Shown: piece by piece, positions 29,959 to 40,559 of the stretch
How the letters are laid out: each line of letters begins with the position of its first letter
Numbering within the stretch: position 1 is the first letter of the stretch
NCBI GenBank assembly: GCA_951640195.1
Contig: OX621172.1
Span: forward strand, 1,426,001-1,490,000
DNA: 64,000 nt
Direction: 5' to 3'
Source of the DNA: Porpolomopsis calyptriformis
Taxonomy: Eukaryota > Basidiomycota > Agaricomycetes > Agaricales > Hygrophoraceae
Notes under the pieces: generated by a model
Told to the model about the DNA's origin: nothing
Database searches by the model: none
The model's input: only the letters and a program-made list of their open reading frames with translations
Translations under genes and position numbers: made by a program

Positions 29959-32900
29959 GTGCATTTTCCGTTGTCTATAACTCTCTGTCCAGTATGTTGC
30001 CAGGAAGTAACCAACACCAAATGTGGATTTACCATGCATATACAGGCCTGCAGAGCAAGAGCATCAAGAGCCAATCCTGTTGATGTGCTTACTAGCAAGA
30101 AATGGCAGAAGAGTGAGGTTGAAAAGGATTCTGAGATCCCTGAAGAGATTCATGCTAGATTTGATGGGACATCCATGGTATGTTTCACAAACTTGTGATC
30201 TTTCTTATTATTATTCGTAAACAATGATGTCCTCATGGATATTGATCCAGGACCTGTCATCGCGGATCTGGTTTCTAACATCCCTGAGCCGAATCCTCTA
30301 TCACAGCATACCACCCCTCCTGTCACCTCTTCCAGCTGAACTGGAAGAGCTCACAGGCTTCCAAAATGCTACAATGATTATTTACCATCTATAGCGACTT
30401 CCCTGACCCACATCCCTGATCCATCACCCTGGCGCTCCTCTTCTCCTGACTCCCCACCTCCTGAAAACCCTGATATGTCTGGTCCTGTCCAGACTGAGCC
30501 TAATGAAATGGGCTTATACCGTATTTACCCTGTATCCCTGTCTTTCGATCCAATGGAAGCTATCTCTATTGATGACGTTTGTGACTCAAAGGGACTTGCA
30601 GTTCCTGAACCTTCTACACCAAAACCAATGTCCCCATTCAGCGCCTCATCAGTAATCTCATCAGTATCAAATGTCTTCACCCCATTCCTGAACATGATGG
30701 TTTATCTCCTCATGAGCTGGTTCTACTTGGGATCAAATATGAAATCACTTGCTGAACTGGATCGCCTCGTAAACGATGTATTGCTTCAAGATGATTTCAT
30801 TCCGGATGACTTGAAGGGTTTCCAGGCATCAGCAGAAGCGAAACGGATGGACCAGGCCATAGGGGATTGGAACGATACCTTCTCCAAGCTGGATGGATGG
30901 ATGGAGTCATCTGTGAAAATCCAGTTACCAGCATGTGATCGGGTAAATGGTAGGTATAAATCTGAATCCGAGGCCCCCAAATTTGAGATTCTAGGTATCT
31001 GGCATTGGGATATCGTGGAGCTGATAAAGTCGGCTTGGACAGATGATACATCAGACTTGTATCACACTACTCCTTTCGAGGAGTATGTTCATATTTCACT
31101 GGAGAAGCCTCCTGAGTGTGTGTTTGGAGAGGCATATACCACTGACACCTTCCTCAGACTTGATGAGGAAATCTGCGCACTCCCCTGCATACCTGGATGT
31201 AATGCCATACCAACCGTGGCTGGTATAATACTATGGTCAGACTCAACTCATCTCGTGAGTTTCGGGAACACTTCACTATAGCCTATATACATGAGTTTCG
31301 GGAATCAATCCAAGTACACCTGTGCCAAACCCACATCATTCGCTTCCCACCACTTGGCGTATATTCCCTCAGTAAGCCTTTTTGTTTCCGGATGTCTTTT
31401 ACTCACTTTGCTCAGCTTCCAGACACTATTCAAGAGTTTTACTGTGCCAAATTTGGGAAGTCTCTATCCAATGAGACACTCAAACACTGTAAATGAGACC
31501 TGATGCAAGCGATCTGGGTGTGTTTGCTTGATCCAAAATTCTGCCATGCATACACGCATGGGATTGTGCTCATGTGTGCAGATAGTATCCTCTGCCACCT
31601 TTTCCCTCAATTTCTAACCTACTCTGCAGATTATCCAGAAAAGTATGTACCCGAGCTTCCTCACTCATTTTAGATCATTAATAAATGTGTACAGGGTTTT
31701 ACTCGCATCCATCAAATATCTTGGCCAATGTCCATGTCCCCACTGTCTCATCCAACTGTCACAGGTCCCTAAGCTTAGTACAGATCTCGATACTCACCGC
31801 TGAGAGAACCTTAGAAGGATTGACACCAAGGCCCACCAGCATGACATAAACATGGCTCGAGGCTTTATTTACAAGCATGGCGTGGCTACAGATGGAACTC
31901 ATGTGGAGAAAATCCTAAGTCCCAAATCTCATATTCCAACTCAAGTATGTGGTCTCACTATTTACTTCTTGTACTTTCTCATCAGGTTGTCATAGAATGC
32001 ATTTTCCGACTTTTTATTACCATTTCAAATCAACTACTACACCATGTTTGTAGTTGATTTGCTACACGAATTCGAATTGGGCATATGGAAGGCTATTCTA
32101 ACACATTTAATCCGTATTCTGTATGCAGTGCATGACAGTGCTATTGTCCAACTGAATGAATGGTGAGTCTTTGAGTTACTCTTATGAATTCCTATTCATC
32201 ATGATACATAGTTTCCATGCTGTTCCAACATTTGGATGCGATACTATACAGAAATTCCATTCAAACATCTCTGCGATGAAAAAACTTGCTAGCCGAGATT
32301 TTGAAGATATACTTTAGGTAAGCAAAACTCATATTTCATCCTGATAACAGGCCCTTACACAATTGCAGTGTGCGATGCCTGTTTTCGAGGGGCTTTTCCC
32401 CCAGCCATTTGATGGCTCGATTCAAGACTTACTATTCAACTTAGCAATATGGCATACTTATGCAAAACTATGAATACATATGGAATCGACACTCTCTGCA
32501 TTCCAGGTATTAACCACATCTTTAGGTCACTGATTGAGGAATTTCGCAAATCAAGTATGTGCTGCATTCAAGACAAAGGAAACACCCACTGAAAAAGCGG
32601 TGTGTGGACGGCGGAATGCTGGACAAGGTGCCAACAATGATGTATCACCAAGAATAAAAATGTTTAACCTTTGCACATACAAGCTTCATGCCCTTGGCGA
32701 CTACCCTGATACTATCCAACGCTTCGGTAAGACTGATTCTTATTCAACACAAATTGTATGTTTCACTTGATTTTGAGGATTTTCACTCATTTTTGCATGG
32801 CCAGGGTGAACTATAGAACATTGGTGGGTGAAATGGTTCTATGTTCGGACAAACAAGAACCAGTTCATGTGGCAATGTACTAAACATGAGCGGCGTGAGT

Positions 32901-34136
32901 GGGTATTGTTAAAAATTCAGGCCCAGAGAGTGAAGAGAAAAGATATGGCAATTAAAAACCAGGGTGCAACTGTCGATTTCGTAGAGTGTGAGCCTTTGCC
33001 GCCCACCCCCCCTGATACTCACCACCACATTGTGAGCATGAGACGATTCAAGACCAAGCTCTCTACTTGGCTTCGTCAGAATAAAAATGATCCTGCTCTC
33101 AAGGTATGTGTTTCAATTGATATCATTTACACTATCTTACGAAACTTAATACTAGGATTTTATTCCACAGCTCAAAAATCACCTGCTTGGTCAGTTGATC
33201 AGTCAGCCATGGTTAGGAGAGGACGCAGAATTCACTAACGAGTAACGGCACTGCGTTACCTTTTCCAATGACACCCTCTATTGGCACAAGGTTCTGCAGA
33301 TAAACTATATGACTTACAATGTATGAAGAGCGCAAGATTCACTCAATCCATGCACCTATCCCGACTTCATGGTTTTCTCTCATGAAGACAATGAGGATGA
33401 TACGTTATAACACCCATATTGGTATGGTCGCATCCTTGGGATATTCCATGCTGACATATTGACATATACCATGTTAGACCTTTATTAATGTCTATCAACC
33501 CTTGACATATGGAATTTTTGTGGGTACGTTGGCTTGGCCGTGACCTGTCATACAAGGCAGGATTTCAGGCTAAACACCTTCACTGCATTGGATTTGTTGA
33601 TAGCAGTGATCCAGAGGCATTCAGATTTCTTGACCCTAGTTAAGTGATCTGTGCTGTTCACCTGGTCCCTGCATTCACTTATGGTCATACAGCAGAACTA
33701 CTCAAGCCTTCAATTGCCCGCCAGCCGAAAGACAATGATGAGGATTGGCAATATTATTATATCAATATGTACGTATCCCAACTCTGGTAAATTTCCTACT
33801 AACTGTTCACTACACTACAGGTTTGCTAACCGTGATATGTTTATGCGATTTGCTAGTGAAGGGATTAGACACAAGGTACTGTGGGAAGTAGGAGTCTATT
33901 TCAAAAGCAATGACTACCTGTGTGAAGATCAAGATGGATTAGAAATACCTGCAGAAGATGTTCAGGTAGAAGATGAACTGGAAGACAAGGATGATTATGG
34001 GTATAGTTTCAATGAAACTCAGATGGGTGAGGGTGAGGACGAGGGAGAAATTGAAAGTGAGGATGAGAATGTGCTCGGTCCAGAGGATGGCGAAATGCCA
34101 GGTGATGATGATGAACTTGAATATGTAGATTTTTGA
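29959..34136 (+). pseudogene. KDZ/Plavaka-type transposase, intron-containing, decayed
   Basis: The N-terminus has a C2HC-like finger (CPVC then GFTMHIQAC). A long exon (30475-31281) leads to WSDSTHLVSFGN. After a clean GTAAGC...CAG intron (about 31370-31419) come LPDTIQEFYCAKFGK, DLMQAIWVCLLD, HGIVLMCADS, QCPCPHCLI, DLLHEFELGIWKA (about 32050), YKLHALGDYPDTIQRFG (about 32690), WYGRILGI, DWQYYYINMFANRDMFMRF (about 33745-33850) and a very acidic tail ending at 34136. These blocks in this order are characteristic of the large basidiomycete KDZ/Plavaka transposases with an RNase H-like core. Several stops (for example 31278-31280) and frameshifts show that it is dead. Its product would have cut and pasted the element. 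Confidence 0.8.
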
Positions 34137-34685
34137 TGTGGGACACATGTTGACTGTGGACATTATGATATACATCTCATGTATTCTCGTTACAAAGTGA
34201 ATGCAAGATGTGTGTTCTACTGATTTGATCTTACTATCATGTTGCAAGACTGAGTGTCACTTTATTCACCCTTATCATTCCAATACAACATTGATGGACT
34301 CTCATTAGGCTACAGCAAGTTGACGATACATTTACAATGTGACTGCCAACCTAACGCTCAGCTTATATGGCCTGATATAACTGGTAAGTGGTATGTACTT
34401 CTACACCTAGTTGAAGTTATCTGATATGGGACAGCTCAACTTGGTAACAGCCTGGTGGGGACTGACAAGGCAGTACAATTTGACTGTCAAGTTGACAGCC
34501 CTTTTGTCATGCAATTGCCAATCTGTGGGCATTCTTGTATGTAGTATAAATTTGATAATTGCATACATGGTCTTGTAGGAGGGCCAACAGTCTGAACTAC
34601 GCATATATGCTTTAACAAGGGTCCTTAAGTCTGGCTGGCACTCAAAAGCCAAACATGGCTATATAAGTTTTGGACCTTTTCGCTG
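34137..34685 (+). other. Non-coding right end of the KDZ transposon
   Basis: No ORF is convincing. The segment includes the right terminal repeat (about 34660-34685) and a TATATAAG sequence near the border. Confidence 0.5.
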
Positions 34686-35055
34686 ATGTCATTCACTGTG
34701 CACATTGGTTTATTGAAAGGAGATTAGAACAAAGTGAAGTGCAGTGAAGTGCTACCTCCCTGGGCTCTCTTATCAGAGTGTTACCCTAGTTGCTATTTGG
34801 CTTGGTTCACACCAGTCAGCACCTCTCTCTGCACGCAGTGTTGTAAGGAGATTGGGTTGGCGGGTTTACAGTTGCCTCCCCTTCCAATATCAACTACCAC
34901 TGCTAGTACTGATTTTATTAACTTGAGAATAAGCTGGTAGTGTGTGTGAGACCCACAGAAGACTGATTTACCAACCTCACCCTATCCCTACCATCCACTA
35001 CCCCTTTATACTCCATAATCCATTTATCACCTACCTACACACCATCATCATCATC
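34686..35055 (+). other. Copia 5' leader, last segment
   Basis: It matches, reversed, about 45375-44989. It ends in a (CAT)n run directly before the gag ATG. No coding signal. Confidence 0.8.
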
Positions 35056-36252
35056 ATGTCAGCCTCCACCAATGAATCAAAGAGGACATTCCCCTACCTC
35101 ACTCCCACTAATTGGGGGCAGTGTGCTGACAATATGGAGGCTTACCTTCACACCAAAGAACTCTGGGAGTATGTGGATGGATCTCTGCCTAGGCCTACTG
35201 CTGCTGACCCTGTCAAACCTACCCCTGCTGAAATCACTGAGCTTAGGGACTGGAATCGGAAATCTGGAAGAGCTAATGGAGAGATATGGCTATGCCATTG
35301 AGGACAGCCAGAAGGTGCATGTGAAGGATGCCAAAGCTGACCCTGCAGCAATGTGGGCTAAGTTAGAGGCTGTCTATCTGCAGAAGAGACCAGGAACGCG
35401 CTTCAATGCCTATGATGCACTGTTCAGTATTAGGAAGGATGATGCTGAAACCCTGCCTGCCTTAATGGCTAGAGCTGATAAAGCTCTGCAGGATATCAAA
35501 GCTCTCCGTCCATCCAACTTCACACTAGACAACCTGGATAAAGAACTTCTCTGCATGACCCTCATCCGTGCCCTTCCTGCCGAATACAACAACTTTGCAT
35601 CCTCCCTCCTACTTATCAACTCCCTTGATATCGATAAACTCCAATCTGCCTTCCAGAATGAAGAAAGCCAGCAGCTTGCCAGAAATGTCTCCTCCTCATC
35701 TCCCAGCCTTGCCTACCAATCATCATCATCTGCTTTGCTTTGCTCCTTCTGTGGCAAAACCAACCACACAGAGGACAAGTGCTTCAAGAAGCAGAAGGCT
35801 TCTGCTGATGCCAAACAGCAGACTGCCCAATGGCAAGGTCATGGTCGAGGTGCTAGGGATAGAGGCAACAAGCCTGCTGCAAAAGAAGCATCTGAAGATA
35901 CCACCATTGAATTTGCTGGTTATGCAAGTGCTCTCTCTTCATCCCATCGCTCCCTATGGCTCAAGTCTCAATCCTGTGCTGACTGGAACACTGATACAGG
36001 TGCTACATCACATATGACCCCTCACAAACACTGGTTTCATTCATATTCTCCCCATGTCACTGCTATTCAACTAGCTGACCATTCAACAATCTACTCTGCT
36101 AGTATTGGTTCAGTTGAGTTCCAACCAGTATACCCAAGCAACCAGTTGTATTTCATGATGTACTCCATGTCCCTGATCTTGGCAGTAATCTACTTTCACT
36201 CTTCCACCTTACTCGTGGTGTTAAACAATATACCATTATTGGCAACCCTTCA
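35056..36252 (+). pseudogene. gag: Copia gag and protease, plus-strand copy
   Basis: It starts MSASTNESKRTFPYLTPTNW at 35056. A one-base insertion near 35290 shifts the frame, after which the gag (UBN2-like) domain continues (AMWAKLEAVYLQKRPG, then LTLIRALP-type helices), with a zinc knuckle CSFCGKTNHTEDKC and the protease motif DTGATSHM (about 35990). The sequence then leaps, at about 36120-36240, over some 0.4 kb that the minus-strand copy retains (the GAG-pre-integrase region). The protein cannot be made in full. Confidence 0.85.
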
Positions 36253-39062
36253 TTGATGACAAGTCAAGGTTCATGGTGATTGCTTTCCTGAGACGTAAAA
36301 CAGAAGCTCTTGTTGCATTCAAGCAATTCAAGGCTTATGCTGAGACCAAGCTTGGAAGACACCTTCAGATGTCTAGGGATGATAAAGGAGGTGAATTCAT
36401 TGGTAGAGAGTTCAACCAGTTCTGTGCAGACCATGGTATTATGTGTCAGCACACTGAGCCAAATGAACCTCATCAAAATGGAGTAGCTGAGTGCGCAAAT
36501 GAAGACATTGCTGCTGCTGCCACTGCACTTCTGGTTCAGGCTAAACTCCCTCCCTCCTTTTGGGCACTTGCTGTCTCTACCTATGTGCATACCAGGAACA
36601 GGACACCCACTTCTACTTTGAATGGGGACACTCCATATTTCCACTGGAAAGGGAAGAAACCAGATATCTCTTACTTCCATATCTTTAGCTTCCTTGCCTA
36701 TGTGCTAGTGTGCCAAGAGAAAAGGAAAGCACTCCAACCTCATTCTAGGAAGTGCATCTTTGTTGGTTAACCCTGATGGTGTGAAAGCATAGAAATTCTG
36801 GGACCCAGTGGCTAAGAAGATCATTATCAGCAGTCATGCTGTGTTTGATGAAAGGTGCTTCCCTGGCAACTCTACAGTGGCTATCAATCTGGTCTCTTCC
36901 CCTTCCATATTACCTGATCACTCTGCACCCTCTGAACCATCTGTGGTGGTGCTGGATCAAGGGGGAGATGATGACTATAGTGATGATACAGCACCACATC
37001 CAGCACTACCTTTGCTACAAATTGCACCTATACCTGGTCCCAATCTACCTCCTGCTATCCCAGTTCCTTCTGCACATAAGGCACCTGCCCCTGATCCACC
37101 TGGACCTTCAAGACGTCAAAACCCTCCTCATGCTAGTCATCCTCAAGGCTCCCTTAATGAGACTCTACTTGGTCGTCAATCGTCTGTGCCTCCCCAATCA
37201 ACTCCGTCTCCAACTCCAAATAGTGCTTCTCCACCTGCTTCTACTCCTGACCCACTTGCAATGTCACCTCCTGCTTCTCACCAAATGCATTCACCTCCAT
37301 TATCTCCAGTCAATGAGTCTAGCAGTGATGATGAACTCCTGCTCCGAGACCCTAGTGATGGTGAACTTGAGTATGCAGATGCTATCCAATCTGGATTTGA
37401 ATATCTGTGCAGTGGTCAAGAGACTGATTACCTTACTCTTGACCAAGCAGTGGAGTATGCTTTCAACTCTTGTCAGCATGCATTCAAGACAGCTACTCAT
37501 GATGGTGAACCTAACACATACCATGAGGCAATGCAGTGCTCCCCTAAAGAGAAGGAAGAATGGCACAAGGCTGCTTTATATGAGATCCAAAAACTTATTG
37601 AAAATGGCACCTTTGAACTTGTACAACTCCCACCTGGCCGCAAAGCTATTGGCAGCCGATGGGTATTCAAGGTCAAAAGGAAAGCTGATGGATCCATTGA
37701 GTGCTACAGAGGCAGAGTGGTGGCACAAGGATTTGCCCAGAGACCTGGATTTGACTAATACTGAGACCTTTGCTCCTACTCCAAAGTGGGCTTCACTCCG
37801 AGCTATCCTGGCATTGGCTGCACTTGAAGACCTTGAATTAGAAAGTCTTGATATCTCTTCAGCTTACCTCAATGGTGAACTTGAAGAAGAGGTCTATATG
37901 CACCAGCTAGAAGGCTTTGTTGAGAAGGGCAATCACTGGGTCTGGCACTTGCTCAAATCTATCTATGGCTTAAAGCAGGCTGGCAGGTGTTGGCACAAGA
38001 AACTCAATGAGGTCTTTGAGAAGATGGGCTTCAAGAGGATCACCTGTGAACACAGTATCTGGATCTACAAGAGGGATGATGTGCACATCATAGTGCCAGT
38101 CTTTATTGATGATATAACTATTGCTGCAAAGTCTACTGCAGAGATTGCTCATGTCAAGGATGAACTTAGGAAGTACTTCCAACTACATGATCTTGGGACT
38201 ACCTCATGGCTACTGGGTGTTGAAATCACTCAGAATTGTTCTGAACATTCCTTATTGTTGTCTCAGCGCCAATATATCCTTGACTCGCTTAAACACTTTA
38301 ACCTCTCTGATTGCAACCCAGTTGGCACTCCTCTTGATCCTGGCATCAAACTCAGCACATCTATGTCTCCCACTTCCTCTAAAGAGATTGAAGAAATGTG
38401 CTCCATCCCATACCTCCAAGCTGTTGGTTCATTAATGTACTTGGCCACAGCTACTCAACCAGATATCTCTTATACTGTTGGTGTCTTAGCTCGCTTCAGC
38501 AAGAACCCTGGCATGCAGCACTGGAAAGCTGTCAAACATCTCCTCCGTTACCTCAAAGGCTCTCTTGATTTTAAATTAACCTACTCACTACTTTCCAACC
38601 CATCTGAAATATTCACCACTTATACTGATGCTGACCATGCTGGCAATCCTGATAATGGGCATTCCACTGGAGGCTATATAGTCAAGATGGGTACTGGTGC
38701 TATCAGTTGGTCTAGTCGACTCCAGGCTATATATAGTTGCACTATCCACCACTGAAGCAGAGTATGTTGCAGCTACTGCAGCTAGTCAAGAAATCCTATA
38801 GTTGAGAAATCTGTTCACTGAACTCGGCTACCAATTCACATCCCCTTCCACTCTGTTCATTGATAACCAATCTGCCTTATCTGTTGCCAAAAATCCAGAA
38901 GCATCTGGACTTGCGCTTTTACTAGTTGAGGAATGAAGTGGAGAAGGGAACCATCAAGCTGATCCACCTGAGAACAGATGCCATGCCTGCAGATATCTTG
39001 ACCAAGGCCTTGAGTAAAGTGAAGGTGTTAGAGATGTTAGAAAGGTTGGAATTGAAGAAGTA
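36253..39062 (+). pseudogene. pol: Copia integrase, RT and RNase H, plus-strand copy
   Basis: The integrase core has DDKGGEFIGREF and EPNEPHQNGVAECANEDI (36380-36500). After the Pro/Ser-rich linker come RT motifs SRWVFKVKRKADGS (about 37660), GLKQAG and FIDDITIAAKS (about 38105), then RNase H with DADHAG (about 38630) and ADILTKAL near the end. The copia polyprotein is split by a stop at about 36768, a shift near 37750 and an inserted TA near 38735. A CAAGGGGGAG polypurine tract precedes the LTR. Closest relative is the copy on the minus strand. Confidence 0.88.
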
Positions 39063-39087
39063 GCAGAGTTGTCTCATCAAGGGGGAG

Positions 39088-39282
39088 TGTTAGGATGTGA
39101 TGATCTCCTCTGCATAGAGCAGTACTGGTTTGTACCAGTCCGAAGTTGTGGCTGATTTGTTTGTTCTTATTTGGTCAAAAATGCGTCCAAAGTCTCTGGT
39201 ATCAAGCTCACTGTTCCTTAGTATTGACAGTAAAGCTTGACACCAGGTGTGGTTCTTAAGGCAGTAGCTTCCAGCCTTGATA
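39088..39282 (+). repeat. 3' LTR of the plus-strand copia (195 bp)
   Basis: It starts TGTTAGGATG right after the polypurine tract and ends CCTTGATA. It differs from the 5' LTR at about half a dozen sites. The right flank AGTTC does not match the left flank of the element. Confidence 0.88.
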
Positions 39283-40276
39283 AGTTCTTGGCCCAGAGAC
39301 ATTATATGGGGGGTGGCTGTTTGATTTCGACCAAGGCGTGGAAAAGACGAGATTCGTGAAGGAGGGTGTGTGTGTGGACGAGTTGGCGGTATCCTCATAG
39401 TTAGATTCAGGGATAGAAGTGAGGGAAGTGGATGATTGCATTGTGACAAAAAAGAGTAAAGGTTGAGGGTGGTGTTGGATAGCGGTGAGTGCAATATCGT
39501 GGCTTGTGAACTGAACCCGGTTTATAGGCATGTGACTAGCCTGAGCTGAAATCTTAGTCGATCCTTTAATGATTCTATCACTTGTAGAGGGTTTAGATAT
39601 TTAATTATTTACCCAATGTCTCTCCTATTTACATGGATTTACTCCTAATAAGAGATTCTTTATGTAACTTTGTGGTAAAAGGAGTAAAAAGGACTATACA
39701 AAAATAAAACAAAGAATTGACGGCGCGTGTATAGGGAAGGACTACTACTCCCTATCTAAGGGTTCTTCCTCCATGGGGCTATTGGCACCAATGAGAGATG
39801 AAGGAGGGATAATGACATTGGGGGGAAGGGGGGGGATAGATGGGATGAATGCGCTTTGCCCATATACTGTTACACACCTAGACTCCCAGTATGTAGCTTG
39901 ATCCATCCAATACTCAATCATTTCCACCCTTAAATGTAGCACTAGCTCCTGCCCTACAAGTTTGCCATTGAGCTCAAAGAGCTCGCTCTCGAGCCTTCGG
40001 AGGTATGCGTCTTGCTGTTGTCGATCCCTAAGTAGGGTCACGATGATTTCATCCTTTGATGGATTAACTGGTGCCTCATCCATTGCAGGCATGAGAGTAT
40101 TAAGGGCTTGGTGGGGGTTATGGCAGTTGTAGGCAGTGAGAGGTGGGGGCAGCAACACATGTGTCATAGGTGGGGGGAGGCTGCTGGGCGCAGCTTGGTT
40201 GTCCAGGTTTGTCTGGTCCCAGTTGAACTATTGGCATTGCGCTTCGGTGGAGTAGGGTGTCGACATTACTGAGGGG
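39283..40276 (-). other. Unassigned 1-kb block between two inverted copia elements
   Basis: On the minus strand there are two coding pieces. The first is a proline-rich, coiled-coil ORF (separate entry, 40267-39745). The second starts MQSSTSLTSIPESNYEDTAN at 39441, about 85 nt after CCTATAAACC, and is cut at 39283 by the copia LTR. About 300 bp of AT-rich sequence lies between them and could be an LTR or a promoter; I could not find its ends. It is either the remnant of a further gypsy family or host sequence. Confidence 0.4.
39745..40267 (-). pseudogene. Coiled-coil ORF resembling a gypsy third ORF
   Basis: From ATG at 40267 (MSTPYSTEAQCQ) one in-frame TAG follows, then 140 open codons. The core LLRDRQQQDAYLRRLESEL and EYWMDQATYWESRC resembles the coiled coil of the third ORF of element A (SEHWREQAKHWEAKYEEV), and a proline-rich segment with an acidic tail follows, again as in A. 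No H3-like start is visible. A copia LTR lies only 9 bp upstream. Assignment as a gypsy third ORF is tentative. Confidence 0.45.
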
Positions 40277-40545
40277 TATCAAGGCTGGAAGCTACTGCCT
40301 TAATAACCACACCTGGTGTCAAGCTGGTGTCAAGCTTCACTGTCAATACTAATAATATGGTAATATAAATACAGGGAGTAACTAACCTGGTGTCAAGCTT
40401 CACTGTCAATACTAAGGAGCAGTGAGCTTGACACCAGAGACTTTGGACGCATTTTTGACCAAATAAGAACAAACAAATCAGCCACAACTTCGGACTGGTA
40501 CAAACCAGTACTGCTCTATGCAGAGGAGATCATCACATCCTAACA
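40277..40545 (-). repeat. 3' LTR of the minus-strand copia (269 bp)
   Basis: This is the long LTR form: the segment ending GCTTGACACCAG is duplicated around a TATTTATATCACCATATT block, plus an 11-bp duplication (AGCTTGACACC type). The adjoining ACTCCCCCTTGATG is the reversed polypurine tract. Confidence 0.88.
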
Positions 40546-40559
40546 CTCCCCCTTGATGA

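Larger units (their letters stand above)
27237..34685 (+). mobile_element. KDZ/Plavaka-type DNA transposon (about 7.4 kb)
   Basis: The ends are inverted repeats: CAGCGAAAAGTTCAAG on the left (27237) and, reversed, CAGCGAAAAGGTCCAA on the right (34685), with the first 10 bases identical and similarity fading after about 15. CAT/ATG outside extends the palindrome. Both flanks are copia leader, whose uninterrupted form is at about 45395, so the insertion is real; no clear target duplication can be called. Inside are tandem subterminal repeats, a DUF6698-like gene on the minus strand and a decayed transposase on the plus strand, the two starting about 140 bp apart. Confidence 0.75.
18304..39282 (+). 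mobile_element. Ty1/copia element, plus strand, split by two large insertions
   Basis: The 5' LTR (18304-18498), primer site, leader in three pieces (18511-18627, 26632-27236, 34686-35055), gag-pol (35056-39062) and 3' LTR (39088-39282) are collinear with the uninterrupted minus-strand copia at 40277-46397, which supplies the reference order. The leader was interrupted first by a family D LTR (later split by gypsy B) and by a KDZ DNA transposon. The two flanks, AGGAC and AGTTC, do not form a target duplication, so the ends may come from different insertions. Confidence 0.85.

Noticed and set aside
27237..34685. Interpreting the 7.4-kb insertion as a host gene pair
   Set aside because: The interrupted copia leader, inverted ends and diagnostic KDZ transposase blocks make a transposon the better reading.
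36836..38755. 639-codon plus-strand frame in the copia element taken as one long protein
   Set aside because: Only its second half is the real RT frame. The first half is a shifted reading of the Pro/Ser-rich linker (Leu/His-rich nonsense).
39441..39745. Calling the AT-rich stretch a gypsy LTR
   Set aside because: No paired ends, no polypurine tract and no self-priming match to the families here could be found.
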